Below, piece by piece: positions 11,493 through 30,083 of a DNA stretch of 64,000 nucleotides. Made by a program: the position numbers and the translations under genes. The notes below the pieces were generated by a model, which was not told the DNA's origin, searched no databases, and saw only the letters and a program-made list of their open reading frames with translations. The DNA is from Acanthochromis polyacanthus. Lineage: Eukaryota > Chordata > Actinopteri > Pomacentridae. Position 1 is the first letter of the stretch, and each line of letters starts with the position of its first letter. Location: NCBI RefSeq assembly GCF_021347895.1, contig NC_067120.1, forward strand, positions 13,129,361-13,193,360, given 5' to 3'.

Positions 11493-12400
11493 ATGACATC
11501 ACAAATCCGACAAAACTTCCACCAGGACTGTGAGGCCGCCATTAACCGACAGATAAACCTGGAGCTGTACGCCTCTTATGTTTATCTCTCCATGGTATGA
11601 AATTCTTTCCAGCCAGCAGCATCATGTTTCATAGCTCAGTGCTAAATCAGTGACTGCAAATGTTTCTTATTCTGTTTCTCTGCTGGATTTTAGGCATACT
11701 ATTTTGAAAGGGACGACAAATCCCTTCCAAATTTTGCAAAGTTCTTTCACAAACAGTCCAAAGAGGAGCGTGAGCATGCAGAGAAGCTGTTGAGTCTGCA
11801 GAACAAGCGAGGAGGGAGAATTTTTCTGCAGGATATCAGGGTATGTAAAGATATTTCCACGATTGGAAGCAATGTTGTAATGGAAAACTGGATTAAGGCC
11901 TGCAAAAAACACACAGTGTCCTTATAAATGCCCAGTCTGAAATGAAGTCTCCAGATTTTCTTGGACTAAAATTCTAATCTAACAGATTAGTGGGGTTTTT
12001 TTGTCATGAATTATCTATGTGTCAGAAACCTGATAGGGATGAGTGGGGGAGCAGCCTGGAGGCTTTAGAGTGCGCCCTGCAGCTGGAGAAAAGCGTAAAC
12101 CAATCCCTGCTGGACCTGCAGAAAATGGCGACCGATCACAATGACCCTCATGTAAGAAGCAGAGCCAGAGAAATTACAGGATCTGTCATTTTTATTCTGA
12201 CACTCTAACAAGATGCAGCATTTTGTCCTTTTTCCCGACAGATGTGCGACTTCATTGAAACACATTTTCTGGACGAGCAGGTTAAATCCATCAAAGAGCT
12301 CGCTGACTGGATCTCAAACCTGCACCGTATGGGAGCACCGCAGAGTGGCATGGCCGAGTACCTCTTTGACAAACACACCATGGCAGGAAAGGGCAGCTAA
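11493..12400 (+). CDS. fth1: Ferritin heavy/middle chain
   Basis: Iron-storage subunit with ferroxidase activity; 24 subunits form the cytosolic cage. Four coding exons (11493-11594, 11694-11840, 12026-12151, 12242-12400) join in frame to 177 residues, the usual length of fish H-type ferritin. All ferroxidase-centre residues expected from the family are present: Glu24 in 'INLELYASY', Tyr31, Glu59 and His62 in 'EEREHAEK', Glu104 in 'LQLEKS', and Gln138 in 'FLDEQVKS'. There is no signal or mitochondrial targeting peptide. The start codon lies two bases after an acceptor at 11490, so the 5' UTR must come from an upstream exon, probably the one ending at 9531. The ATTACATAAAG at about 12713 could serve polyadenylation. 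Iron regulation through an IRE is not supported by what is visible. Confidence 0.96.
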
Positions 12401-13432
12401 ACTAAGCTCTGACAGCAGCCTGACATCTCCTGCAGATGACAACATAACGCTGCTTTATTTATGTTTGTTAGCTGTTTGAAAAAGCCATAGATGCTGTAGC
12501 TCTCTAAAGTGGACTGCTGCAGATATCCCTTAAAGTAAGTCACTATATTTCACTCATTGTTTTAGGGTTTAAGTAAGTGTTTGCTTCTCTTTGAGTATTA
12601 AGTGTGAGTGGAGGCTGGCCTGTACCACTGCAGCATTTAAGTGCTTTGGAAAGTGTGAATTGCAGCTTTGAATATTTGTATTTATCGTAAGAGAAGAGAA
12701 AATATGTATCTATTACATAAAGTTTTGTTTCTTCTGATTTTGTGAAATGTTTGTTTTGTTTTGTTTTTTGGGGAATACTTCATCCTTGTGCTTCCCCTCA
12801 GACAGCTCTGGAAGGAACAGTTGCTCTTTAGTTTAACCCTCGTCCACAGAAAAGCTAAAACCTTACAAGGAAAGTAGAAGTTTTTTCAGTCATGAGAGGA
12901 TGTGTTTTAATGGTGGAGTAAGTTATTCTAATCCAGTACACTTTATGTCATATTTAGTGAATGTCTGTTAGCTGTCCTTTCTGAGTGTGTGCTGAATCCT
13001 CTGTAAAAGGAAAAAAAGCAAAGTGGCTAGCTAACCTAACCGCTTCTCTACTCACTGTTTCCAAAGAGAAATCACTACCATAAAGTCCCTTTCAGCACCA
13101 CCAGGCTATGCTTCTTTGCTCATGGACACAGACCGAGACTCACATCGTCCGTCTGGCTGATCTGGAGATGATGTCTGAAGCTGCCTCTGTGGTTCTACTA
13201 GCCGGTAAAAACAACATCACCCTAGTTTTTACTCAATTCATGTTTTGCTTCAGTGGTGAGAAACAGACATTCATTTCCACACTTATAAGGCCTGAATATT
13301 ACTTTTTTCGGTCGGCAAGCCTGCTTCTTAGTATCACTGCGATGGCAATGTGGGTTTATGAATTTGGAGGTGAGGACACTGAAGGCTGAGTTGAAATATA
13401 ACAAACTCTCTCAGGAATGGCTTACTCCCCCT
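12401..13432. other. fth1 3' UTR and spacer, no further gene
   Basis: The stretch after the ferritin stop holds its 3' UTR. The remainder has an open frame at 13108-13389 that matches nothing I recognise and has no splice support. Confidence 0.5.
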
Positions 13433-13964
13433 TTAACCCTTATGTTGTCCTGCGGGTCAAAATTAACAGGTTTTAAAGTTTGAAAATGTGAAAAATAAAA
13501 TCTGTTTTCACAGTGAAACTTCTGATGTCCACATTTTCAATATTTTTGGGAAATCTTTGAACATTTTTCTGTGGAAAAAAATTCAAAATGTTTCTTAATT
13601 CACAAAAAAATCAACCAAAGTTCAGCGAAATTTGCTGGATTTTGGTTGATTTTTTTGTGAATGTTCTTAAAGAAAATATTAGAACTTGTACTGATATATA
13701 TGTAATCACTTCAGATATTTTTAGGATTTTTTTGGAAGATTTGTACTCATTTTTTGGAAATATTTATAAAGATTTTCTTGCCAAATTTATTTTTAAAAAT
13801 AAAACTTTTAAGAGAAACTTTGAAGGAACTATTGGCATTTTCTTCCTGAAGGTTTTGCAAATTTTCATAAATTTGGGAAATTTTTTTGCTGAATTTTTGG
13901 ATTTTTTTCCGGACAAGGAAACAATATTTTTGGTGCCTCTAAATGAGGACAACAGGAGGGTTAA
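13433..13964. mobile_element. TTAA-flanked MITE, family 1 (copy 1)
   Basis: Starts 'ttaacccttatgttgtcct' and ends 'aggacaacaggagggttaa', giving inverted ends of about 19 bp with a TTAA target on both sides, as in piggyBac-type non-autonomous elements. Near 13597-13667 it holds an imperfect palindrome around 'tcaaccaaa ... tttggttga'. The open frame of 150 codons across it is low-complexity Phe/Lys/Ile and is not a gene. The same family recurs five more times in the window. Confidence 0.8.
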
Positions 13965-14470
13965 GCAGTTGCATTCCAAAAAATGGGACCACAGCCACAG
14001 ACCCCTCCAGGATATTCTTGTTACACTATGTATTGCTTAAAACAATGTGATTTTTAATGATTTGTATTTATTTATTGCTTAGTTTCAATTTTTAGTTTAA
14101 TGACAAAGAAGCATAACATGTGTTAAGTGATATTTATCAAAGAGTACACTGATAGAAACAACGCTAAGACTACCAGAGATTAAGAATATACACATTTTGG
14201 CCTCTTGTGGCTGAGTTTCGGAGGAAACCGGAAAGTATTTCTTATTCCTCCTTTACATGTTGACGGTTAAATCTCTTAAGGTGCTTTTTGCGTTAAAAGT
14301 AGGTTAATTCTTCTGTGAGAGTTCATCAGGAAGTAGAGAATAACTGTGTTGAGGCGGGGTCCGGATGGCTGTAAAGCATTTCAAAAGTAACACAGTTCAG
14401 TCCCTGTTGGTGTGAAGCATGTTGAATACCCCACACAATAAAGAAAAACAGTGTGTCACACCTTGTTTTC

Positions 14471-20498
<6,028 letters not shown>

Positions 20499-20634
20499 TT
20501 CTGCTGCTTGATGCCCAACTTTCTGGCAGACTGTGGCCTGACATGAAGGACATCAATGGGATGTTTTCTGTGCTTCGTCTGAGCTCAAAGTCTGTGATCG
20601 ACCTCAGTCTCATAAGGCCAACGTGGTCGCATAT

Positions 20635-23189
20635 CTGCAATGAAAAACAAAACAGCTCTCATGTGTTTATTACTTATTCTATAATTCACAAATTTGGATT
20701 TACACGGAGCACAGTTCGGAAACTATATCAACTAATATTAATCTCTATTTACTGCTTAATTAAATTAATAGAATTTCTCATTTTATTGATTGATTAAATA
20801 CACCACTACATATGTACATAAACTTTGCAGCGATAAACCAGAGAAATACTGTATATAAAGGTCACAAATAGGTCAAATTTTCTACTTACCAATGAAAATG
20901 GAAATGTTTCTCTGTGGCTTTGAGATGCGTGGCGGCAGCGTCCGGAGAGAATGTTGGGGAAAGAAAAGTAGGAAAGAAAATGAGAGTGAGGGACTTCTAC
21001 ACCTCCGGTCACTTGATGTGTTAATCTGTTTCTGCAACAAAGCTGCATTGTGAGGCCAGGTCCAGTTAATCTGAACAAATCTGAGGTGAGTGGAGCGCGC
21101 ACACACCGCCACAAATAGGCTGGTTAAAGGCACGAGTGCTGAGTAGACGTGTTTGAATTAGAAATAGGGATACAAAACTCACTTCAGCAAAGATTCAAAG
21201 TTCAACAAGTCATTTCTGTATATTTCTGACTCTATCAAACACACTTCTGAACATGTTTCATCTTTCAATACTATTTTTTCCACCTGAAGAGTTCAGTAAG
21301 TTGTAATGAAAGTCTTGAGGTCAGGTGAGACTGTGTGTGACCCCCTCTGCTGGAAACAACTGTGTACTGTGAATTGTTCCTGGTCAGATGGTGTTAGTGA
21401 TTAACCCTTCCAGTATAACCAGGAGAACAACAGCAGGGCGAAGTGCGGAGACTTTACTGAGCTCAAGCTGGAGATTATCAAAGCAGAATTTCTGCTGTTT
21501 TTGCAGATTTTTGGTGCACTTGCAACAATTGAGAATCATTTTTGTCCATTTTGGTGAGTATATTCTCTGTATTTGTTGTCTTTAGATCTTTGTAGAATTG
21601 TATCACATTCCACTTGTGCTTAACTTCTGTTTACTTTGGATATCTCAAAGAAAAATTCCTTTAGCATGACAGCCTGCAAAGTAAAGCTCTGCAGTGTTCA
21701 GAGAGGAGAAATGTGGTTAAGTTACAGTTTAAACACTGGAGAGGTCATGGTTTGTCCACTGGAGGACTGCTCATAAGACATTTAGGATTCATGTGACTTT
21801 AAGTTGCAGTATGTAATTCTGTTTTTTTCTGTACTTTAGGTGCTAAACACCTACAGATATCATCATCACCTGACACCACAGAAGCTATTCTACAAGCTAA
21901 ATCTTCAGTGACAATTTCCAGTAGTGTCAGATGAGTCTCTGCGCTGCCTGAGAGGGACAGATGGATGCTTTTGAGGGAATTCATAGCGTCCAGATTTCCT
22001 CCTCTCCACCATCTTCAGCTTCATCGAACCCAGGATATGAAGTCCTCAAAGCGGGGAGATCAGGAATAGCAGTGTATTCCTCTACCGTCTTCTTTGGGAC
22101 TCCTGATGTGGCTGCAGTCAGACATAAGTCCAGCAGAGTCACTGAGGAGGGAGGCTGCGTTGTTGGACGGTAAGTTTTAAATCCTGAAGCACTGGGGCAA
22201 AAAAGATGAGTTTGAGCTCATCTGTATGGCTCCTCTTGGATTGTGGATGCTTTCACTCATAATTATCACAATATAGTAGCAGCCAGGCAGTCAAGTCAAA
22301 CGACTTCATACATCATGTAAACTAGCAAGCAAACATCTATATTTATCCACTTGTGTAACTCAGACAGTGCATGATTTCATCTCAGGCATGTTTTGCATGT
22401 GAAATCTCATTTTGCAGAACAGCCATCACACAGATGTAGTAAAATATGAGCAGAGCAGGGTCAGATCAGGACTTGTTTTGATTGTACCTTTAGCTTTTAT
22501 TAGAGGGTACAGCAGACAGGAAATTAGCGGAGAAAGAGAGATGGAGGACTAAACTCAGAGAAAGGATCCTGAGACTGCATGGTGAGTGTCTTAGGTTTGG
22601 TGGTACTAAGTCTTAATGCATGCAAGAGTGTAAAAAAAATCTGCTAACATAAGTTTGGCAAATCTAATTTCTAAATAAACACACAACAGGAGCAAAATAA
22701 TCAGAAAATTGCAGGACATTTTAGAGTAGGGGGCTGCGCAGGGGCTCAGCGGTTAGCATTGTTGATGATGGACATTAGTGTAGAGTCTTTTGACATGAGA
22801 GTAGAAACTGTCCTTGAATATGGAGGTAGTTCAGCATCAGATGGTGGGAGTGTGAAGGGGGGATGTTGGTGTTTCTGAAGACCCTCTGTTGGTAAATGTG
22901 CTGCAGAGATGGCAGGGATGACTTGACTGCTTTCTGCAGGCACTTGCGGTTTGTTTTTTGTTGAATTCATGTATACTAAAATGATGCTGCTAGTGAGAAT
23001 GGCCTCAATAGTTCACCAGTAGAATTCAAATGTCCTCAGCCCCCTCAGGATGAGGTGGGTCCAGATGATGGTTCTTAAACATTTTTGTCGTATTTACACA
23101 CAATAGCCGTAAATCATCATAAATTAGACTAATTTAACTTATTTATGTTCAATCCGCATTTATTTGTTGATCCAGTTGCTCTGTGTTCC
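20635..23189. other. Spacer between best1 and rab3il1, upstream of best1
   Basis: This contains the best1 5' intron and promoter region. An open frame at 21961-22173 follows a pyrimidine-rich acceptor-like stretch but reads as no protein I recognise. Near 22732-22760 a trace of a SINE head is visible ('ctcagcggttagca'). No gene is supported. Confidence 0.5.
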
Positions 23190-23604
23190 TTAACCCTCGT
23201 GTCGTCCTGAGGGTCAAAATTGACCCGTTTTAAAGTTTGAAAATGTGTGTGTGTGTGTGTGGGGGGGGGGGGGGGAATATATATTTTCACAGTGAACTTT
23301 CTGATGTCCACATTTTTTGGTGGAAAAAATAAATGTTAAAAATGTTTCTTAAGAACATTCACATACATTTTTTTGTGAATGTTGTTAAAGAAAATATTAA
23401 AAGTTTTGGTTGATTTTTTTGTGAATGTTCTTAAAGAAAATAGAAGTTTTACTGATATATATATGTATCACTTTAAATATTTTTAGGATTTTTTGGGAAG
23501 AATTTTACTCCTTTTTTTGAAAATATTTACAAGGATTTTCTTTTTTTTCAAACAAGGAAACGATATTTCTTGATGCCCGTAAATGAGGACAACAGGAGGG
23601 TTAA
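23190..23604. mobile_element. TTAA-MITE family 1 (copy 4)
   Basis: Starts 'ttaaccctcgtgtcgtcct' and ends 'gaggacaacaggagggttaa'. It includes a (GT)n and poly-G expansion at 23246-23275 and an internal deletion that shortens it to about 415 bp. Confidence 0.8.
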
Positions 23605-23859
23605 ATTGCCCTCAAGGGAACAAATGAAGTTGTTGGGCGTTTTTTTGTATTGCATAGTAATTTGAAGTCGCACATTTAGAGAATGATTGATCCAGCTGCC
23701 TGCACTCGTGTCATTTTCAAGAGGGCTGAGCTTTGCAGAGAACACAGTGTCTCACACTTATTTCACTCTGAAATTACTTTTAAAATGAAGCAGTGACCAG
23801 GTTCCGATCAAGGTATTTGCGGGTGGGTGGGTGTGGATCCCGGCAGGCCTGAGGTGAAG

Positions 23860-24269
23860 TGTGTGTCCGGACAGGATGTGTGTGTTTGGGAGTGGATGCG
23901 CTGTCATGTGACCTGCGGGAGAAGGAGCAAGAAGAAACGCAAGAGTCACTGCTTTTCCTACCTGGAAATACAGAGAGGGAAGCCCTGACAGAAGCACCTG
24001 AACAGGCACTGGCTGCATCGTGGCTGTTTGTTTTTGTTTGTGTCACTGCTGCTGCTGTTGTTTGTCTACGTCAGCGTCCGCATTCCTCCGCTGTGATTCC
24101 TGCCTCTGTGTCAGGGAGACGCGCTAACATTAGCTCCGTCTGGGATAAAACTGTTCATTTAATTTAAACAACGACAGTCGGAGGAAGCTGGAGGGGAGCA
24201 GCTGACAGAAACACAGACAGACAGACCGACCGGCTGGGAGGTTAGTCTGCTGTCCCGGACACTGACAGG
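23860..24269 (+). promoter_or_regulatory. Probable rab3il1 promoter and non-coding exon 1
   Basis: A GC- and CpG-richer segment stands out from the AT-rich surroundings and ends in a good donor, 'gacagg|gtaagg', after 24269. It lies about 1.3 kb ahead of the first recognised rab3il1 coding exon, on the same strand. A first coding exon with the start codon was not identified with confidence; it could lie here or in the intron that follows. Confidence 0.45.
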
Positions 24270-24875
24270 GTAAGGGCGGACGCTGACGGAGCACCTCTCC
24301 GTGGAGAAAACTTTAACAGTAAGCTAACTGGCTAGTTAGCTCAAAGTCTGCTAATGTGTGCGGGTAGTTAGCTGCTGTGGACTTTAACTACCAGTCCGGG
24401 ATAAAAGTTACTGCGAAAAACAATGTGGTTTATTTAAAATGAAATGCTGGGAATGCTAATGCAGTGTGGGTGCCAAACTGTGGTCCGGGGTCCCTCCGGG
24501 GTCGTCAGCTGGGAACATGTGTGACAGATTAGAGCTGGAGGAGAAACTATTTTAATGTTGTCAGACACAGTTCAGCTGCAGACCTGAATGATAGGCAAAT
24601 AGTTTTTAAAGGTTCCAACGCACTGATGCGCATAATAAAGTTATGAATGCAGTTTATCTGCTTCAGTTTCAGGGCTCTGATTCATGCAAACTGGCTCTGA
24701 TAGGTTTTAATGGCTTACTGGGACTCCTTATTGCACCAGAGCCAGTGTTGATGTTAGTAATTAAAGCTACAATGAAGTGTTATTTTCATAGTTTCACACA
24801 TTGTTCTCTAAAGCTTCCAAGTACTGCTCACTATAATTATATAATGTTTTATACAGATCTCAGTTTTAAATTAGG

Positions 24876-25260
24876 GCTGCAACAAATACCTCTTTTCATT
24901 ATTGTCTAATCAGTTGTTCATTTTCTTGATGAATCAGTTTAGTAAAAAGAAGATTTTAAAAAGATCACCTACTGCTATACATGCTAATGTATAAAATATA
25001 TGTATGTATTAAATATTAGATTATTTGTGTAACTGATCTGAGTGTTTTGCCAGTAAAATGTCGGATAACATTGAAAAGTAGGACAGCAGCTAATGATTGT
25101 TTTCATTGTTGATGAATCTGTTGTCAATCATTTTCTTGATTAGTTGGTCTGTAAAATGACAGAAAAATGTGAAAGATGTTGATGTTGATGTTACTGAACT
25201 CGGTTAACTGGTTATCTAGAACTAATTGATTATTTGATAAATCTCTTTTTAATACCTGCA
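24876..25260. repeat. Interspersed repeat fragment in rab3il1 intron
   Basis: Begins 'agggctgcaac' and contains repeated pieces such as 'attttcttgatgaatcag' and 'attttcttgattagttgg', the pattern of a widespread fish repeat built from 'gattaatc'-like units. It is decayed and has no coding sequence. Confidence 0.5.
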
Positions 25261-25605
25261 ATTTGTCTGCTTTCACGAGGCAAATGTCTGCTGTGAAAAA
25301 AGAAAGACTGATGATTTTAACACCCAATGCTCATCTATTGGAAACTTTTTCTCTGAAAAGCCTGAACATGCAAATATGGCTCAGTAGAAGCAGTGACATT
25401 TTACATGAAAAGTATCATTTTATCCTCAGGGTTATAGAGGCTATACTTTTTGTTTCATGAATGACAACTAATTAGACGCGTCTTTCAACGTCACACAATA
25501 AGATTCAAAGTAAATTATGAGGTTTATACTGGCTGTTACGGTTTGACCAAAAAAAAAGTCCGTTTATTGTGCTGATTTCTGGTTTTGTTTGTGGTCTTGT
25601 GAAGG

Positions 25606-28600
25606 CTGGTAGATCTGGATCCAGAGCCAGAGTCCAGAGTGGAGGGAGGAGGTCAGGCCGGGCCCACCTCAGGCAGAGGTCATGGCCAGCTCTCCCGACT
25701 CCGCAGCTCCTCCCTGGAGATCAAAGAAAAGGAAATAAGAGAAAAAGGGTCAGAGATCCTGAGGGAACAGCTGGACGCCGCAAAGAAGGTGTTGTAACCT
25801 ACTTCGTGCTCTCACGCACAGACACACAAAAGATAGTGTTCCCTGGAAGAAATAAAAAAGAGATGACAATGCAGATGTTGTTCCCTGTTATATGCGGTTG
25901 TGACATATTCTCGTCTGCCTCTCAGGAACTGAAACTAAAAGACAAAGAGTGCGAGCGTCTGTCGCAAGTTAGGAATCAGCTGGAACAGGAGCTGGAGGAG
26001 CTGACGGCCAGTCTGTTTGAGGTCAGCAGTAATGGACGGTCTGCTGAGTGAACTGTAATTTGTATAGCTGATAACAAGGAAAGTTTATGATGATGTAAAA
26101 GTGTTGAAATACACAATTAGAATTTATTACAGGTGTTCTAGTTTCTAAACCCACACCACTTAAGTAGCAACTAAAAACAGTTATTACTTTAGAAAACAGT
26201 TTCTTTATGTCCAGCAAATGTGAAGCAACATTGTTATTTATTATCTGTTCAGTTAATACAACCAATTTCAGTATTATTTTTCTCTTTAGTGTCCACCAAC
26301 TCTTGAGGATATTTTATTCTGACAATATTTGTCTCTTTAACCCTCTTGTTGTCCTCATTTACAGGCACCAAAAAAATCCAGCAAAAAAAATCCCTAAATT
26401 TCTGAAAATTTGCAAAACCTTCAGGAAGAAAATTCCAATAATTCATTAAAAGTTTCCCTTAAAAGTTAAAAAAAAAAAAACTTGTTTGGCAAGAAAATTC
26501 TTGTAAATATTTTCGAAAAATTAGTAAAAATCTTCCCAAAAAATCCTAAAAATGTATAAAGTGATGACATATATATCAGTAAAACTTGTAATAATTTCTT
26601 TAAGAACATTCACAGAAAAATCAACTGATTTTTTTTTTAATGTTCTTGAGAAACATTTTTAACATTTCTTTTTTCCCACCAAAAAATGTTCAAAGATTTC
26701 CCAAAAATGTTGAAAATGTGTACATCAGAAGTTTTACTGTAAAAATCTATATATTTTCCACATTTTCAAACTCAATTTTGACCCACAGGACAACACCAGA
26801 GTTAACTGTTAAGTTACTAATTTTTTTTGGCTCGTGAGCACATTGCATGTCAGGTCTTTATTGTTTCAATGTATGTCTTAACAGGAAGCTCACAAGATGG
26901 TGCGTGAAGCTAATGTCAAACAAGCAGCAGCGGAGAAACAGCTTAAGGAGGCTCAGGGGAAGGTGTGTGAGTTTTGACTGTGTTTCTTTACTGCGGCTGA
27001 AATGTGAGGAGTGGTCATTTTCAGAACCTGTTTGTTTGATTACGGAGCTTGTGCACCTAAAACAGTTTCAGGACCAAAATCAGATTTGTGCTACTTGAAA
27101 CAGCGACTAATAAAAGTTTTGTTTTCAGCAATGTGGTTCTTTTTTCCAAATTCTAAGTATTTCTTTCTGCATCTGTCTCCCAGATTGACGTTCTGCAGGC
27201 AGAGGTGACTGCGCTGAAGACTCTGGTGTTGACCTCCACACCTTCTTCACCGAACCGCCAGCTGCATCCTCAGCTGCAGTCTTCAGGTACCAGGGGAGCG
27301 TATAAGCACGTCGGCGGCCACGTTCGGAACAAGAGTGCCAGCGGAGGCTTTCCAACTTCATCTGGAAAACCAGAACCTTCACCTGTTTCTATTCAGCCTA
27401 AAGAGGACCGAGAGGTAACCTGCTAGAAGTTTGTACATTTGTTTCTTCTCTCCTGCAATAATGTTTCTGTAACTTTGAGCTTTGCGTTCCTCTGTTTATA
27501 TTTTATTCCACGCTTCCAGTCTCTCTTATCTCTTGCATTGAGCCAAGGTCGCTTTCTCTCACTACTAACCTCTCTCTGACTTTTCTTCTTGTGGGTCTCT
27601 GGTGTGTCTTCCTCTGTCAGCCTACTGCTCCTGCTCTCCTCTCTCTGATTCTCTGCCTGGTACCTGGACACTCTGTCAGTGTCAACTATGACCCTTCATG
27701 GCAGCAGCACAGAGAGGGGCTGGGCACTGACAGCAGACAGGTAACTCGCAAGTCTTTCGTGTTCAGCTACTGGCATTGTTTTCTGTAATTCTCTTTACCT
27801 ATGAACCAGTCTAGTTTTAGAGCATCTTTCTCCAGTTTGTAAGAGACACGCTGAAGAGTCCGAGTGTTGATTCTTTGTCAGTGCAGCTAATAAATGAAAA
27901 TGGGCTTCTTGACTGCAACTTTGGATTTTTAATACATTTTTTAAATTTAACCTTTAGATGCACAAGTGGGTCAAACATGATCCAGTGAGGTTGTTTTCTG
28001 GCAATATCTTTGTAATGAAAGGTTTTTATCATTTCATATTCTTGCATACTCCTCAAAAAACATGTTTTTGATATCATTCCATTTAAATTTTTAAGTTACC
28101 TTTTATACTTTTTTAACAAATTGTAATATTTCTATTACTACCCCAAGCGCTTTACCATTGATAATATCATACAAGAGATGATAAAGTGCACAAACTTGGT
28201 GGTACGGAGAGTAGCAACAGCTGGAGGAAAAGAGTGGAAAAATGTCTACAAAATAGATGTTGGCATTCTTCTATTGCTGTTCTGTGCAATATTCTTCTTT
28301 GTCAATCATCAGAATGTTCAAAATATGTCATAAAGTGACAAATCAACATATTTCAAACATGAAATCATTCACGTGGTGAAAAAATTATAATACAAACAAT
28401 AATATAAATTATTATTCTTAACCAAAATGACAAAAGAATCAGAATGTGGGGTACATACACATGAGAATATGTCTGAAAGATAATGCAGAACTTCTGAGGT
28501 GATGGCTCCATATGGCTCTAAAATGATCGAAGGTGATTACAAAGCACATTGCATCTGAAGTGTAGCTTCATGTAGTTTATTGACAGATTGATTGATTTTC

Positions 28601-30083
28601 TTTTGTCTTTCTGCAGATGGACTCGGTTCTGTTTGCTGAGTTTTTGATGTGGAAAGAGCATCCAAGTCTGGACCGTTCCTCTGCCTTCCTGAGTCGAATT
28701 TATTCAGAAGACATCGGACCCTGCCTCTCCTTCACACGATCAGAGGTCAGACTTTTTCTGCTTTGTTGTACAACCCCTACGCTGCCACACTAGTATTTTA
28801 ATGTAAACATTAGTGCTTGCTGTTGTCCACAGCTGTCCCAGTTGGTTCAGAGCGCAGTGGAAAAGAACTCTCTGACTATCGAGCCTGTGGCCATGTCAGC
28901 GTTACCGATGGTTAAAGCCTCGGCGATAGAGTGTGGAGGTCCTAAGTGAGTTGGCACATCTGTACTAACTGTTATTCTGTCCTCTGTTTCACCATCACTG
29001 CTAAACAACAGTCAGGCCAACACTGGACATTCACTCTTATTTGGTTTTGGTTCTTTCACTGGTGATTTCTGATCATAGCTGACTCCTTTTCACTGTCTTA
29101 CCATGTATCTGAGTGGTTTAATCAGTGGGCACATTTCTAATCACTGTCTGATCTAAAATCTTTTTTTTCAGTGGCTTTAGGGCTGCGATAGAGACGTAAG
29201 TCCTCTCAGGAACCAATCATTTGTTCAGCTTTTCACTAACTAAGCTGTAGCATGAAATGACGTCTGCTTATCCAGATGTGTTAGAAGTTGTAAACAAATG
29301 TGTAAATGAATGACCCACACGGGGGCTTGCATGTGTCTGGTTTGACATTAATGACACCTACAACCACGTCCTCTCTCCTCGTCTTTCTGTGACTAACTTT
29401 CGCTGACTGTGCACCTCTGTTTTGTGCTGTTTTTCTTCTGCAGTGTGTTTCCAACTGGAACATGTTTTGTCATGTAGCTTTATTCAGATACGTAGGTTTC
29501 ATTGCTGAATACCTGAAGAAGTGTAACTCGTGTTCCGTGTATGTCATCATAAAACAATAATTGTGTCTATCCACGTGTTGTAGCTGTAGTTTTTTGACAG
29601 CTGATGTTCTCCGCTTGTAGAAAATGTGCATTAAGTGGCATGTCACGACTCTGCCGACATCGCATTAAACTCGGCGACAAGGGGAGCTACTATTACATCT
29701 CTCCTTCCAGCCGTGCACGGGTGAGTATCATTTTTCCTGCTATTTTCATTAGGAGCATTTCTGTTTCTACTGCCAGGAGCGGCTGTATGTGACCTTGTCC
29801 TTTCTTTCACCTCTCAGATTACGGCTGTCTGCAATTTTTTCACTTATATTCGGTACATCCAGCAGGGCCTCGTGAGGCATGATGGTAAGTTAACATTTGT
29901 TTAATCTTAAGATCTCGAAGTTTTTTTTCTTGCTTTGAAAACAGGATTCCACATAACTGACTTGTTATTGTTTTGTCGTGTCTTCATCCTCGTCCAGCGG
30001 AGCAGATGTTCTGGGAGGTGATGCGTCTTCGCAGAGAGATGACTGTGGCCAAGTTAGGTTTCTATCTCACTGACCAGGGCTAG
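25606..30083 (+). CDS. rab3il1: Rab3A-interacting protein-like 1 (GRAB), Sec2-type Rab GEF
   Basis: Guanine nucleotide exchange factor for Rab3/Rab8-type GTPases in exocytosis. Coding exons: about 25606-25788, 25926-26021, 26885-26962, 27184-27414, 27621-27740, 28617-28745, 28833-28945, 29621-29720, 29818-29884 and 29998-30083 (stop TAG). Phases agree and give about 400 residues. The Sec2 coiled coil is clear: '[14 protein letters not shown]', '[19 protein letters not shown]', 'EELTASLFE', '[20 protein letters not shown]', '[15 protein letters not shown]'. Then come a Ser-rich linker and the conserved C-terminal half with '[14 protein letters not shown]', 'ECGGPK', 'CALSG', 'CRHRIKLGD', '[11 protein letters not shown]' and '[15 protein letters not shown]'. 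The spelling and exon 27621-27740 fit RAB3IL1 better than RAB3IP. The start codon is not assigned: an in-frame TGA lies just ahead of the first exon given, so an upstream exon is needed. Confidence 0.92.
26337..26805. mobile_element. TTAA-MITE family 1 (copy 5)
   Basis: Starts 'ttaaccctcttgttgtcctc' and ends 'ggacaacaccagagttaa', with TTAA on both sides. It has the same orientation as copy 3 and lies in the rab3il1 intron between the 25926 and 26885 exons. Confidence 0.8.
29172..29195 (+). other. rab3il1: Candidate 24-bp in-frame microexon of rab3il1
   Basis: A strong acceptor (eight T then 'cag') at 29163-29171 and a donor 'gtaag' at 29196 bracket 24 bases. Using it between exons 28833-28945 and 29621-29720 keeps the frame. 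It changes P-K-K-C at the junction to [12 protein letters not shown]. The base version without it also reads well, so this would be an optional exon. Confidence 0.5.

Noticed and set aside
13588..14040. A 150-codon plus-strand open frame
   Set aside because: It lies across a MITE, is low-complexity and recurs in broken form in the other MITE copies, so it is not a gene.
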